Below, piece by piece: positions 34,191 to 47,764 of a stretch of 64,000 nucleotides of DNA. The DNA comes from Glandiceps talaboti (lineage: Eukaryota; Hemichordata; Enteropneusta; Spengelidae), in NCBI RefSeq assembly GCF_964340395.1, contig NC_135563.1:7511922-7575921 (forward strand), read 5' to 3'. The notes beneath the pieces were generated by a model. It searched no databases, had not been told where the DNA came from, and saw only the letters and a list, made by a program, of their open reading frames with translations. The position numbers and the translations under genes are program-made. The first letter of the stretch is position 1. Every line of letters begins with the position of its first letter.

Positions 34191-34517
34191 TTAAATACAT
34201 CTTACTTGATAAACTGACAGTGTTTGTAATGTGACAAATGTTCCCATCGTTCTCTTTTCATCACTATCTCCGTCCTCTGCTGCTATCTTTGTCACCACAT
34301 CAGCCGTTCTTTCATGGTGATATGCACTTGCATAGTCACTGGGGGATCTTTTCCATTTTTGGTCGTGGTTACCAGTTTCTCCGTCTTCTGCTTCATAATT
34401 TCCGTAATTCACAACGATTTCGTCGTCATCATTTTCTCCCATCTGGAAATCAATTCTTGGGCTCAGTGGCTCTTCAATAGCGACATCCTGTTGTTCAACG
34501 ATTTGTTGTTCAGCCAT
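34191..34517 (-). CDS. Unrecognised acidic first-exon-like frame
   Basis: The frame starts MAEQQIVEQQDVAIEEPLSP and is rich in Asp and Glu (GENDDDEIVV); total 108 residues if unspliced. GTATAAA lies about 55 bp upstream of the ATG, inside the 1.45-kb segment. Near the end CAA is followed by GTAAGA, a good donor in phase 0, so this may be a first exon whose partners are missing. I recognise no family. It could be a captured host exon, a transposon first exon, or chance. Confidence 0.3.
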   Translation of the reverse strand: MAEQQIVEQQDVAIEEPLSPRIDFQMGENDDDEIVVNYGNYEAEDGETGNHDQKWKRSPSDYASAYHHERTADVVTKIAAEDGDSDEKRTMGTFVTLQTLSVYQVRCI

Positions 34518-34594
34518 TGTCTTCTTGTATAGCTATTTTATCTTGTTGTTTACTTGGTCGGTTTATACAGCGCCCGGATAGGTCCCCAACAAAT

Positions 34595-34662
34595 GTTGAA
34601 ATCGATATAATCTATCTATTGACAATCTATGAATCTCTTTTCGATATGTCAATAAGAATTAC
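34595..34662 (+). repeat. 68-bp direct repeat, right copy
   Basis: Second copy, placed just upstream of the exon-like frame 34191-34517 as read on the minus strand; the repeats bracket that frame and its TATA box. Confidence 0.9.
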
Positions 34663-36190
34663 CGATCAACGTATAGTAGGGAATTATACTAAGCAAGAGG
34701 TACACACGAAATCACTGTATAGGGACAAGACCACAATAAAACTTCAAGACGATTTATTAGCTGACACCGGCTGCAATACCACTTCAATACAGATCTCGGG
34801 AGATTCAAAATCTTAGAATCTCCCCAACAAGCCCCAAGCTACCATCCATCTCTACACCCATCTCTATTCTCTAAAGTTACAATAGTTATCCTATCTTATA
34901 GCCCAGAAAAGGGGCGTTTCTCGATATGCAAAGCATATTAAAATCACAACACAATTCTTATTCTAAATCTGCATCCGGCGTCATGAGACGTTTCAAACAT
35001 CCGATGTCTCTCGAGTTGAAAGCTCATCCAATGGTTCCCTTTGTTTCAAGCCCAGCACTCTAACTTGAACTTGACACTATCACTAACAAAAGCTATACAA
35101 ATATCACCGGAGATTAGGTTTTAGGCACTTATTGTTCTCGCTACTAATAGCTTTTTCCATTGTTTCGTTCAATTGTATTCTTTTGTTATTCACGTGTCTT
35201 TGTACTTGATTGGAATGTTCTCTTTTGTAGTTATAATTGTGTGTTGGTTTTGCTAAAGTGCTTGGCTAAAAGACAATAGGAGCCATTATATCGATATGTT
35301 TGGCCATAGCTTGGGTTTCTTTTCCTAGTTTCAAAACTGTAAATATACTTTCGTGTCAAAATCGTTACATTCTAGTTTTAAAACTGTAAATATATCTCCA
35401 TATCAAAATTGTATGTAACAATTATAGTAGTACTCTTTTGAGCTGAGGCAGACTTCCAGAACGTACCATGGTAAACCAATGTAAGAACATATTTATGACC
35501 ATATCAGAATTATGTATTTGGTATGAAAAAGGGTCTTCCTTTTCCATAATTATGTTGCATGACAACTAACATTATAAGTTCGGTTTGGCGGTTGTTAATG
35601 TATGAATACAACACCTTTCCAGTCTAATTGTGATTATTATGTATCATGCAAATGTACCTTTGGAGGATACTTGTCTGCATTGTTCTTCTTGAACATCGAT
35701 CAATCCCATACTTTTTTGAAGGCATAATCCTTTGAGATAAATGTACTGTGTTTTAAATTAGAGTCACTATGTAATCAGATGTACATGTGTTAATGTTATC
35801 GTTGGTTAACTCTATACTGTCGGTGGGTTCATATCCATTTACTTGTATTTCTTTATTAATTTGTATTTCTATTTGTATTTTGTTCTGGAAATATGCGGTT
35901 CGACTCCTGTGGTGTTCTAGGAGCATATCTTTCCGAAACTAACACACATCATACTTGCGTACACTGTCTGTGACTCTTGGTCTTTATTTTACAGTAAATG
36001 TTGATGAGAAGAGGCTGACATGTAAACTTATATTGGTATTGCTTTGCTACCACATAAAGAATCCATTATGACCAGTTAGTCGTCTGTTTTCATAACGCAA
36101 ATTATATTTTGTCATATCCCTCCTTCAAGAATATCTTTTATATTGATTAGTTAATGTGTGCACATACATAACCTATAACGTGTAATACAG

Positions 36191-37343
<1,153 letters not shown>

Positions 37344-37938
37344 TGCGTCCTCCTACTGGTGGTGAAGGATATCTGCCTTCTCTCCCTCCCACTGGGTTTC
37401 AACTTTTCCACCAGGCCATCGAAATGATTTACCCACTCCACTCCCCACTAGGAAAACACGTGTGCTTTCCTCTATACCATCAATTTATTCTGACATACAC
37501 GATGTGCGCTCCTTCCCACAATGCCATGTTTTCCGTTCTACAACAGTCACTGTATCAAAATCAGGACTTCCCCACCGTAATTCTTCCTTGTTTGCTCCCC
37601 TCCCGATCGAAAAAATGCCCTCCCTCTGAAAAATTGCGTAAGAACAGCTTTCTGTAAGAACAGCTGATCGTTGACTGTGCGTGGTACTCTGTCTCATTTA
37701 GACAAAATGGATAAGAATTTACTGTGAACGTTGTTTGAAGTTCAGGGGTCTTTCATACCTATCAGGTAATGGTATGATCGACTAGATTTAAACAGCTGAT
37801 TGGAACTGTATAATGCGAAACACCCCCGGGATAGTGACGATTTCAAATCAGACTGTGCAGACAAGAACCTATCAATTTGACTACACATATACATACCGTC
37901 AATTATATGCAAACAATTATGACCAGTTTGTAAATGTA

Positions 37939-39780
37939 TCTCACTAGAGGGGTCTGGCAAGGAGACCCATGTCACCAAATTTATTTATACTCACATTAGA
38001 GGCCCTATTAATTAAACTACAACTAGATGAGAGTATCCAAGGTATATTAGTTGAGGGTTACGGAGATTAAAAGTTCTGCCTATGCTGACGACCTCATATG
38101 TTTTTAAATAGTGAGCAATCTGTCAAAAATCTTCTTTTTCTTTCACTTCTCAGAAACTTTTCTTTGCTACTAGTATTATGTCTGTGTAAACTATGACAAA
38201 TCTGAGGCACTTTGGCTAGGGAAATGGAGATTTCGTCAAGATAAGCTGTTCGGGGTCAAATGGCCTAGGCCAGCTATCAAGATTGTTGGTGTCTTCTTTT
38301 GTTATAATGACAAAGCTAAAGCAGCATATGAAAAAAATATACGTTCGCCAATTAAGAGTCTTACAAACGTATTACAGTGCTGGAACCGGCGTAATCTGTC
38401 CATCATTGGTAGAACTCAGATCATTAAAACTCTCATTATTCCAAAAGTTGTGTATCTTCTCGGTCTGATCAATGAAAGATTAATTCTAAAATATATTCCT
38501 TCTTGTGGAAGCGGCACGACAAGATAGCACGCAACACCATGATAGGTGGCATAGGCCGAGGGGGGGGGGGGGGGCGCTTGGTATGCTGGACATTTGCTCC
38601 ATGCAGAAAATGTTTAAACTTAATTAGATTAAAAACTGTCGTGCCAATGATTTCCATCCTTGGAAACACATCTTAGATTTTTATTTGAAACCAATAGGAG
38701 GAAAGTTTATTTTCAGGTGTAACTTTATATTGCTGACATTTTCTATGAAATCAATCGAGTCAAAGGGTGGAAGGAACTACAGGCCCAAGGGATAAACCAT
38801 ATACAGTTCCTGTTATGTTATGGCCGGGTTTTGTTTCTACTATTCCTTCATATTGGAAAAGGGAAGAGGGTTGTCTGTGTTCGACCTGAAAACACGCTCC
38901 AGATTCAGTGCAACAAGCAGACTATCTCTATATTGAATTCCACACAGAAACAGATCCGAACTCTAATATCCAGTAGTTACTTTGTTATCCCAAGAAGTCA
39001 ACAATTGTTTGGAAAGAGGTTCGAAGATTCAGATTGGGATTTTATATATAGTATGCCATTTAAGAGTACAATTTGTAGTTCACTGCGTGTGTTTCAATGG
39101 AAACTTAGTCATAACATTTTTTAAAAACTCTATGCTATTTCGACTAGATTCACCCTTAGTTAGCTCAGATATGGGGTCTTTTTGCCATAGTGCCACAGAA
39201 ACAGTTGTGCATTTATTTTTTGACTGCAATTTTGTTAAAGTCATCTGGTACGATATGTGTGATCTATGGGGGAAAGCTCTGAACTGCCCAAGAAACCCAA
39301 GTCCTGAGCAAATCATGTTTGGTGATAAAGATTGGTAAGACTTACTTAACCATATTGTTTTTCTTTACAAAAATCTATCTATTGCAGTAAACTTAAGAAA
39401 CAGTTACCCAGCTTTACTGCAATCAGGGCTAATGTGGCTTACAGTCAAAAACTGGAACTCCATATATCACAAAGAAAAGGTACCATGCCGATTTATCATA
39501 AAAAGTGGATAGATTTTGCGGCCTGACCATCTCTTTGACTGTTACTGTGTAAGTTTCTCCTATTGTACATAATATATGTACAATTGTAGGTTGTTATTTC
39601 AAATGTTGCGATCTACATTTATGGTGTACTTTTTTCCCTTTACTATCCAAGCTACATAGATGTCTGAACGGTGTTATGTATTTCTTTTTCTCTTCTCATT
39701 TTGGTTCTGTCTTTTTTTTGTCATGTCATTTTCATTTTGAGTTAAAATAAAACATATTATAAAGATAAAAATAAAAAGAT
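37939..39780 (+). mobile_element. 5'-truncated L1-like LINE
   Basis: Begins abruptly inside reverse-transcriptase motif B (VWQGDPCHQIYLYSH region equivalent to RVRQG...), continues through AYADDLICF and a thumb/connection region, and ends with a zf-RVT-like C-terminus (CHSATETVVHLFFDCNFVKV). An A-rich tail follows at about 39745-39780. It is interrupted by frameshifts and stops. A poly-G tract at 38559-38574 disrupts it further. 5' truncation is typical of target-primed reverse transcription. Confidence 0.85.
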
Positions 39781-40100
39781 ACATATTTATATATTAACAT
39801 CGAATCCTACTTATATTTACTTACATATTCAGTAGAAAAATTTCTAGTGATCTTTGGGTTTAACAAAATTATGCCTTTCTGTTCAAGAATGAAAATGTTA
39901 CGATCTCAACTCGACCTCTGTTATCAGCCAGGGATAGCAGAGGAGGCCTGACAGGTCATACGTGACACCCTTGGGTAGGATCACAGACGTTGTGATATAG
40001 CCGTTAGCGGGATTACCTTGTCCGTGTTATTTACATTTTTTGTTTATTATCGGCAAAAACACGTCAATGTTATCGATATTTTTTCTATTTTTTGAAACAT
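39781..40100. other. Spacer between LINE and duplication copy 2
   Basis: 320 bp of AT-rich sequence with no recognisable feature. Confidence 0.6.
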
Positions 40101-40938
40101 ATCAGATCACTTGTCTGTGGTAGGATCATCAATGTGTCAACATTTGTTCGAAGTAAATGTAGCGCCCTCTCAGGTATCCCTGTCATTATATAATCCTGTG
40201 CCACGCCTCACACCTGTCTGTCTCGCTGTCAAGAACTTTGGGTCTAACAATCAGTAACGTAACTGGACAACCATCAAAATTGGTTAGTATTAATACAACA
40301 TCCATTTACGATAACAACTTTTCGTTGCATTGTTGTCAAATGTGACAGTAAAACGTACATGGCATAATACTTCTTTTCAAAAGCTGTATTATTTAACATT
40401 GTATAATGGCTTTCAGTATAATTGTACTTCCAAAAACTTTCCGTAGTTTAATAGTCATTATTTAGTGACATTACACACATCAAAGACATATATACACTAC
40501 TGAGGGATTCAGTGGCTTTATTTAACTGGGAGTAATCTGCTAATCCAAGGGCATTTCATCTGACCTCCATATACATTCGTATACGTATGCTTAGTCATTC
40601 GTTCGTTGCAGTAACACGAACAGGTCAGTCTAAACTATAGATAAGGTCGTACCGTACCATGTATCAGGTCAAATGAAACCAGTATATATGGGTAAGACGT
40701 CGGGGGCAACACACTTTGACGTGTTATGTGAACATACTATATACCCAGTAATATTGTCGCTCTAGATCCGTATGCTTTCTGTTCGTGTGTTTCTACCATT
40801 GAAGGGACATGACTGCAGTGTACATTACTCAGTACGTCAATTGAAGTATAATGACAGCGCAATTATGAAGACTTCAACAAAAACAGCTCAACTCTGATGT
40901 ATAACATGGACATAATTACCATATATTTGCTATGCTGA

Positions 40939-40978
40939 TGACGTCATGAAATCTTTGCAAGACACTGCTATATATAAA
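40939..40978 (+). promoter_or_regulatory. CRE plus TATA box of sulfotransferase-like gene 2
   Basis: TGACGTCA (40939-40946) and TATATATAAA (40969-40978) keep the same sequence and nearly the same spacing as in copy 1, 23 bp before the ATG. Confidence 0.5.
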
Positions 40979-41001
40979 TGATTTCCCATTTCAGGTATAA
41001 G

Positions 41002-41811
41002 ATGGCACAGAAGAAAATAATGCTATGGTGTAGCCCTCGGGCACGATCAACTGTGTTTGAATTATCAATGGCATCAGTTCCAAGCTTCAAAGTGTTCCAT
41101 GAGGAATACATACTTGCTGCATTGTTTGGTGAAGATAGAGCACCTGGTAATTACTCCAAGCTTCCTATACTGCCAAACTATTCGTTCAAAGATGTAAAGA
41201 AAAGATTAGAAGCAGACTACCCCGATAAAGAAGCTGTTTTTGTAAAAGATATGATATCCTGTGCTTCCGCACAAGGAAATTATGATAGCTTGCCTGATGG
41301 TTACCAAAGTACCTTCCTTCTCAGACATCCAAAAGAAACGTACCCATCGTTTTACAAGCTCTCCACGGGTTTGAAGGAAAGGGGGTTGTTGCAAACTGAT
41401 GCCCTTGAGTACACTCTCAATTATGGTTCTTACCAGCCGATGTATGACTTGTATAATTATCTCACCAATGAGAAGGGTCAGCATCCAGTGGTCATAGATA
41501 CCGACGATCTGATCCAGAACCCACGTGATCTGCTACAGCGGTATTGTAAAATCATGGGAATCCCGTTTTATGAAAGTATGTTAAATTGGCAGCCAGGAAA
41601 TATTGGACACTGGCACGAATTGCTTTCGGGTCCACATTTTTCATTCATTTACAAGTCTGCTATCGAAAGTTCCGGTTTTCTTCCTCCTAAACCAAAGACT
41701 GTGACAGCGTCGCCTAGTGGTGAAGAAAACGACGATATGCTACCAGCAATCAAAGAAGCCATTGAGAAAGATACTGTTATATTCGCAGATATGATAAAGA
41801 ATAAAATGTGA
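41002..41811 (+). CDS. Sulfotransferase-like P-loop protein 2
   Basis: Tandem paralogue of the gene at 32780, also 269 residues and intronless. The P-loop (LWCSPRARST) and RHPKETYPSFYKLS segments are unchanged in key positions, and the frame is fully intact, so both copies are probably under selection. Differences cluster around residues 35-50 (ALFGEDRAPGNYSKLP against SLMGEERAPGPFSKHP) and 134-150 (DALEYTLNYGSYQPM), plausible substrate-facing stretches. An in-frame upstream ATG at 40978 would add eight residues (MISHFRYK), but it overlaps the TATA box and the equivalent in copy 1 is out of frame, so the conserved ATG is preferred. Substrate unknown. Confidence 0.85.
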   Translation: MAQKKIMLWCSPRARSTVFELSMASVPSFKVFHEEYILAALFGEDRAPGNYSKLPILPNYSFKDVKKRLEADYPDKEAVFVKDMISCASAQGNYDSLPDGYQSTFLLRHPKETYPSFYKLSTGLKERGLLQTDALEYTLNYGSYQPMYDLYNYLTNEKGQHPVVIDTDDLIQNPRDLLQRYCKIMGIPFYESMLNWQPGNIGHWHELLSGPHFSFIYKSAIESSGFLPPKPKTVTASPSGEENDDMLPAIKEAIEKDTVIFADMIKNKM

Positions 41812-42286
41812 GCATATCCACCAGTTTACTGTTTAATATAATTGGGGCAAGGAGCTCTATACTTTTAAAAATAATTGCGTTTTAATTAGAAGATGACGAA
41901 AGGTGATGATGACACAGTAAATTACAGTTCTATCATCTATATTTTCATTATCTATTTCCTTCGAATTCGTAATTCGTAAATTGTCCTTTTCATCGTAGAT
42001 GTAAACATGTTAATGTTTGCTTTGTAAGTTTATTATTTTAGACTTTTAAACTTTCTGTAAATTGTACTGGGTAACCCCCTTGCCCAACGTCTAGTATACT
42101 TGTATATTCTTCTATACATGACGGACAATCTGTCACACGATGGCAATACGGGGAGGATCCGAGCGCAAGGGTTGTTTTCACTTCCCTTAGATTTGAGGAA
42201 GTGCATGGTAGTGGTACACTTTTGAGCTGAGGCTGAGCTCCATGGTACAACCAATGTAAGAACATGTTTATGACCATATAAGAATT

Positions 42287-42539
42287 ATGTATTTATTATT
42301 CGATCAGCTAAAAAAAAGCCTGTTAGTCCAGCGTACATTTAACAACAAAACCTATGGCGGTCGCGGCTTTACAATCTGTGCTCCAAAGCTTTGGAATGAC
42401 CTACCACAAGCCTGGAAATCTTCAAAAAACGACTGAAACATCATAATTTATGTTTATGCGAGCATTCTGTGTAAATTGAACACCATCTAGCGCCTTTAAA
42501 CAATTTGACTTTTTGGAATTTGGCGCTATATAAATTGTT

Positions 42540-42575
<36 letters not shown>

Positions 42576-42580
42576 TATTT
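42287..42580 (+). mobile_element. CR1/L2-like LINE 3' end with 8-bp target duplication
   Basis: An insertion relative to copy 1 flanked by ATGTATTT (42287-42294 and 42573-42580). The frame YGGRGFTICAPKLWNDLPQA followed by a Lys-rich end is the C-terminus typical of CR1/L2-type LINE reverse transcriptases. It ends in GGCGCTATATAAATTGTTAT and an ATG-repeat tail. Only the last ~285 bp were inserted. Confidence 0.85.
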
Positions 42581-43596
42581 GGTATGAAAAAGGGTCCTCC
42601 TTTTCCATAATTATGTTGCAAGACAACTAACATTTTTTTTACAGTAAATGTTGATCAGAAGAGACTGACACGTAAACTTATGATATTGGCATTGCTTTGC
42701 TACCACATAAAGAATCCATTATGATCAGTTAGTCGTCTGTTTTCAGAACGCAAATTATATTTTGTCATATCCCTCCTACAAGAATATCTTTTATATTGGT
42801 TAGTTAATGTGTGCACATACATAACCTATAACGTGTAATACAATTAGGCTGGAGTCAGAATTTACGGCGGGAGGGGGGCGGGAAGAGAAATTATTTGGGT
42901 CAAAGAATTTTTCGCAGCCCCCTTCACGCTCTCAAAAAAATTCATGCCCCCCGCCCCCGAAATGAACTCAAGAATTTTCGTAGCCTCCCCTCACGGCTAC
43001 ACATACTACACCCCCCGTTCCACCTCAGAGATGTACAGGTACACTACATTAAACTAACAGTGGAAATCAACTTCAGCATCCATACAAAGAATGAGAGATT
43101 TCTTTACAAATATAGAGAAGAAGGTCTCACATTGGGCTGTACTTGGAGATACTTAGTCAGTAAGGGTTTTATCTTTAAAGTTTGATTCTTGGCAATTACA
43201 GCATCCCCCATGATAGTTGGTGGGGAAGGTGTGGGAGGGGTGTGGGAGGGGGTGTTCCCCTCCGACAGTAAGCACTTAAAAAAAGGACATGTAGGGGGCC
43301 ATTTAATGGCATAAAATTTCAAACCATACACATTATCGAAAGCCATACAGTACTTGCAAATTGTCTTCAATACATCAATTTACTCGTCAATGCATTATAC
43401 AACTGTATGGCTATATTACCTACACTGTAACTTACCTATTCAGAGATATTTTGGAAGACACACACATTTGCTTGGCTATTGACTGCATCATAATTAAATG
43501 TATGGTAGGTACATGAAGTGTAGAATGTTGCAAACTACAAGGTAAACGACTGCTCCTGAGGTTTGAATGTTTAAAGAAGTCTCCACAGAGAGTACA

Positions 43597-43603
43597 GAGA
43601 GAG

Positions 43604-43697
<94 letters not shown>

Positions 43698-43752
43698 AAC
43701 AAACAAACAAACAAACAAACAAACAAACAAACAAACAAACAAACAGACAGAC

Positions 43753-43791
<39 letters not shown>

Positions 43792-43810
43792 GGCAGACAG
43801 AGGACAACAT
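43597..43810. repeat. (GA)n, (AAAC)n and (AGAC)n compound microsatellite
   Basis: About 90 bp GA, 55 bp AAAC and 55 bp AGAC units in copy 2 of the duplication; spurious frames on both strands. Confidence 0.95.
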
Positions 43811-43907
43811 GGATAAGACAACATGGATAAGAATCTACTGTGAACGTCGTTTTGAAGTTCAGGGGCTCTTTCATACCTATCAGGTAATGGTATGATCGAC
43901 TAGCTGA

Positions 43908-44090
43908 TTGGAACTGTATAATGCCCCCGTGATAGTGACGATTTCAAATCAGACTGTACAGACAAGAACCTATCAATTTGACTATACAGATACATACTGT
44001 CAATTATATGCAAACAATTATGACCACTTTGTAACTGTATCTCCAACTGGCGACCACTCTCTTCATGCAAAACAAGACAATACATGGTAA
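43908..44090 (+). other. Possible exon or exon remnant, unrecognised
   Basis: An open stretch reads VIVTISNQTVQTRTYQFDYT and continues YCQLYANNYDHFVTVSP, alternating polar/hydrophobic like beta strands. Copy 1 (37794-37938) keeps the frame with a mixture of silent and replacement changes until the LINE cuts it. No flanking splice sites or family could be assigned. Confidence 0.2.
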
Positions 44091-45484
44091 ATATCGAATT
44101 ACGTAAACTTTCCTAATATATATAAGTAATACTAATATTTTTCATAACCGTTCTGGCTGGTGAGATCATGTTACTAGGTTTATATCGCTCAATAAGAAAT
44201 GTGCTTTCCAGTCTTCAGGAATCGATGTCTTATTACCAAGTACACTTTTCCTTTGAAGGCGTCAGTGTAAAAACAGGAGGTGGGTACGGGTTAGTAGAGT
44301 AACTTTTTTTCAGCAATGTTATCATAGTTCAGACAAAGGCAACGAGTAGCTGTAAAGAAGTGATACTCGCTCGAGTCATAGACCTGCTCGAGTTAAGTTA
44401 TTGTTGAGAGAGAAAAGTAAATACTCCAAGGTCATGTTACTGCATTACATCAACTTCCAAGCTAACAACTGATGTTATACACCCTGGGGACACAAACGTT
44501 TTACTGTATACCAGACCGTTTTAAGCTAACATCGTCATATAGCCTCGAGGCACTCACTTTAAACAAATGTTATTGACTACCCAACATAGTTTTGTGTTAA
44601 AACAGTTGGTCCGAAAAAGATCATTTCTACAAATACCGATAGAATTTGAAAACACGAAGCTCGCCATACTCAAACACATTGACATTCGAACCAGCTTTAT
44701 AACAGTGTGCATTTTGACTTATCATACCAAAAAATGTTTAACTTCATTAACATATGAGTTAGTTAAACTTGTGGGTACTCCGTTCTTTAATTAAAGCCTA
44801 CTTCACTTTATTTGCATTGGTTTGCGTATTAAAGGCAGTGTTTTTATGCATACTTATGTTTGTCTGTTATGTTAAGAGTGACGTCGACACTGTAAAAGCG
44901 CGTCGGCAACAACTCTAGGAGAAATCACACAGGTGAACTTAATCAATAGCCTTTTGTAACGTTTCAAGTGTGTATTCGTCAGAGTGTTGGTATTGGCCAT
45001 TTTGTTGTTCTGTCAATTGAATCTGACGACGATGTTTCCCCGTGATTTCGAGTCGTTAAAGCTTGTGGAACTTGATAAGACGATAACATGATGGTACAAC
45101 TATAACGGTAGGCGTACTCCTTTCTAGTAGTAATCTCTAACATTCGGATATATTTTCATCGAAGTATTTAAACTATCTTTACAGTTTACACTCACACCAT
45201 ATAATCGGGGGGGGGGGGAGTTAGTGGTCGGGACGTAAGGAGTAATGAACAGCTACGATCACTCTTAGCTCAAAAGGCGGTGATATGACTCGACAAGATA
45301 TACATGTGAGGCAGTTAAAAGGTTCATTCTAATTTATTATTCAGGAAAAAAACTCGGTTCAACACATTCTCGAGCCATACGTAATCACATAGTTGTGTGT
45401 GAGCGATTTACTTGCAATAGATCTCCTACCTGTATAGACGTACAGCATATTCAGTAGTCCACAGACAAGGTACTAAAGAAAGTA

Positions 45485-45896
45485 AAACCTATTGTTTGGT
45501 TCCGGTTACCCAACCCCACCTGGGTTTTCAGTGCCAAACCTAAGTTTTTTTTTGTCTTTTTTTTGTCTTTTTTTACATATTCGAGAAAACAAAATACATG
45601 TAAAGTCATCCCAAAATTGTGAAGTCTCGCAAGAATAGTAGATGCCGAAACTGACATCAACTTAAAAAAAGACAATACAATTATAAAACTGTTCTTCCAA
45701 TCTGTAATGGCTGTACATCTGATGGGAAGAAACAAATAGCACATAGACCATTTGGGGAAAGCGACAGAAAACATAACTACCTGAACCAGACACTCACACA
45801 TGAAAACAGTAAATAAAGTAAAATACAAAATCTATCTACCCTACCTATTCTAAAACTGAGCGTAATCAGAACCACACAATTTTTTTTATTAGGTCT
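45485..45896. mobile_element. AGGCCT-family MITE, copy c (inverted)
   Basis: Reverse-complement orientation of 23127-23512: starts ACCTATTGTTTGGTTCCGGT and ends ACCACACAATTTTTTTTATT before AGGTCT. A 125-residue minus-strand frame across it has no family similarity. Confidence 0.75.
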
Positions 45897-46305
45897 ATAA
45901 ATTATATCAAAACTTCGAAATTTCGGGTATGTTAAGAAGAGTACATAATTATATTTCTGTCTTCTAAGACTAACAAAATAATAACTCAGAGTATGTAATT
46001 TCCAAGATCACTTCTATAATATTACACTACGATGAAAGGCAGTAGTCTCTGAAGTCATTTTGCAATGTTAGGCTGTATGGAAGCAAAGTCCAGTAAATGT
46101 TTCATCCCCGGGGTTTCACCAAGCCCAGCTACAAAACACAGGATTTCTCTTGAAATGTATTAATGCCGAAGCAGGCCCCCCCCCCCCCCGCAATGACTGT
46201 AGATACTCAAAGCTACCATTAACAACAAAGACCGGTGCTGACTTGACCACAGGGATAGATGGACTGTGATTTGATATGACAGCTCTAGATCAATGACAGG
46301 CCATT

Positions 46306-46351
46306 GTCACTCACTCACTCACTCACTCACTCACTCACTCACTCACTCACT
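46306..46351. repeat. (TCAC)n microsatellite
   Basis: About eleven TCAC units. Confidence 0.9.
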
Positions 46352-47014
46352 TGTTTCTGTTAACCTATACGTGACGACTCATGAGGGGTTGTCATATGGA
46401 ACCGCAGTAACTAGGACGCACTTTGCAAAAATAAAATCTAGGTCGAAACGAAGTTCAACATTGTTTGGACTTCGATCTGGATTGGTGAACTTGAATAAAA
46501 TTGCTGATTCATGATATCATGACTTACATTACTCTAAGTACGTGATACAAAAGAAACTGCCTCCATTGTCATCAAGTAAATAATTCAGCATAGAAATTTG
46601 AAAACGCTCTTTATAGTAGAGTTTCTTTCATGCTCGTGACTGCTGTATTTTATGATATCAAATTACAATTAACAAATAATCTATTGATGGAGGTTGACAG
46701 TGTTACAATGGTAGACCTATATTCGTACATTAATGTTACTTACTACTGACATTCATCAATCTGATTTAAAACAGCAAGTCATCATTTGAAATGAAAAGAT
46801 GCTAAGAACGGTATGCATTACAAAATAATCAATCTTGCTGCCGTCACACGATGAATGCTCATTGACATGCATGGTTACTTTATTATTTATAGTTTGGTAT
46901 TTAAATGAGACCTGATCACCCTTTCTGTCATAGACTAATCATAACAGTTACAAGAGAGACTTTCTTCAAGTTATCCCCAAATCTACTGAAGAGAAGATAG
47001 TACAAGCCAGCACT

Positions 47015-47706
47015 ATGACGATGAAGACACACAAGGCGATGCTGATTTCCATATTTCACATCATTCTGTACCTGTCAGGTAATTTGGTATTTAAAATTTC
47101 GCAATTGTTATCTAGAAATCCAGAAGTTATTATTTTCTTAAACACATGAGTGACAGATTAATTTAGCTGAACATTTGAAGAAATGTAGCTCTCGCTAAAC
47201 AGAAAGTCGTTACTTCATTCAGGTAAGAATATTGCGGCAGAGTTGCAGACGCTTTGTTAATTCCTAAATTCAAACTTGATTCAAACGAAAAACCTCACAG
47301 AGTAACCTCAACGTTCGTCAGGCTTAACCTCAACGTTCGTCAAGAATAGCCTCAACGTTCGTGGTCAAGTAAGATATCTTTCGGTGGTACTCCCCTTCAA
47401 TAGGTGTATATGAACAAACCGAGAGTATTGCAATGTTGAAATATCATCACATATTAAATGTAGAGGTAAAATAGTCTTCTAGGTAATAGGTAAGATAGTC
47501 TTGTACATATTGTGTTTAGGCCTCGGTACACTCAAGACTTAGAATTTAACCGCCGAGAAAAATGAGGGAATTTCATGATCAGTCAGTTCCAGTACTCTAA
47601 ACATGTATTGAAAATATAGTCAAATACATAGGGATATCTATCTAGAAGGGGAAAGATAGTAAGTAAGGCTTAAAAAGTGTGCTAAATGTGATAGACCAGT
47701 GTGTGG

Positions 47707-47764
<58 letters not shown>

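Larger units (their letters stand above)
33982..35428. mobile_element. 1.45-kb sequence present only in duplication copy 1
   Basis: Copy 2 runs straight through this point (near 42203-42213). In copy 1 the extra segment is flanked by ATAGT at 33977-33981 and 35424-35428, a possible 5-bp target duplication. It has a 68-bp direct repeat (33982-34049 and 34595-34662, starting GTTGAAATCGATATAATCTA) and a minus-strand exon-like frame with its own TATA box. No terminal inverted repeats or transposase were recognised. Deletion from copy 2 is the alternative. Confidence 0.5.
40101..44041 (+). repeat. Tandem segmental duplication, copy 2
   Basis: Aligns with 31765-37938 in the same orientation, about 8.3 kb apart. 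It lacks the 1.45-kb and ~0.57-kb segments of copy 1 and has gained a CR1-like LINE tail (42295-42580). Confidence 0.85.
44042..47014. other. Intergenic stretch before receptor gene 1
   Basis: No supported gene. It holds an inverted AGGCCT-family MITE (45485-45896), a poly-C tract (46167-46190 region) and a CACT array. The promoter of receptor gene 1 should lie just before 47015, but no clear core element is visible. Confidence 0.55.

Noticed and set aside
34595-34816. DTG-containing stretch (LLADTGCNTTSIQISG) resembling a retropepsin active site
   Set aside because: A three-residue match with no flanking protease or retroelement domains.
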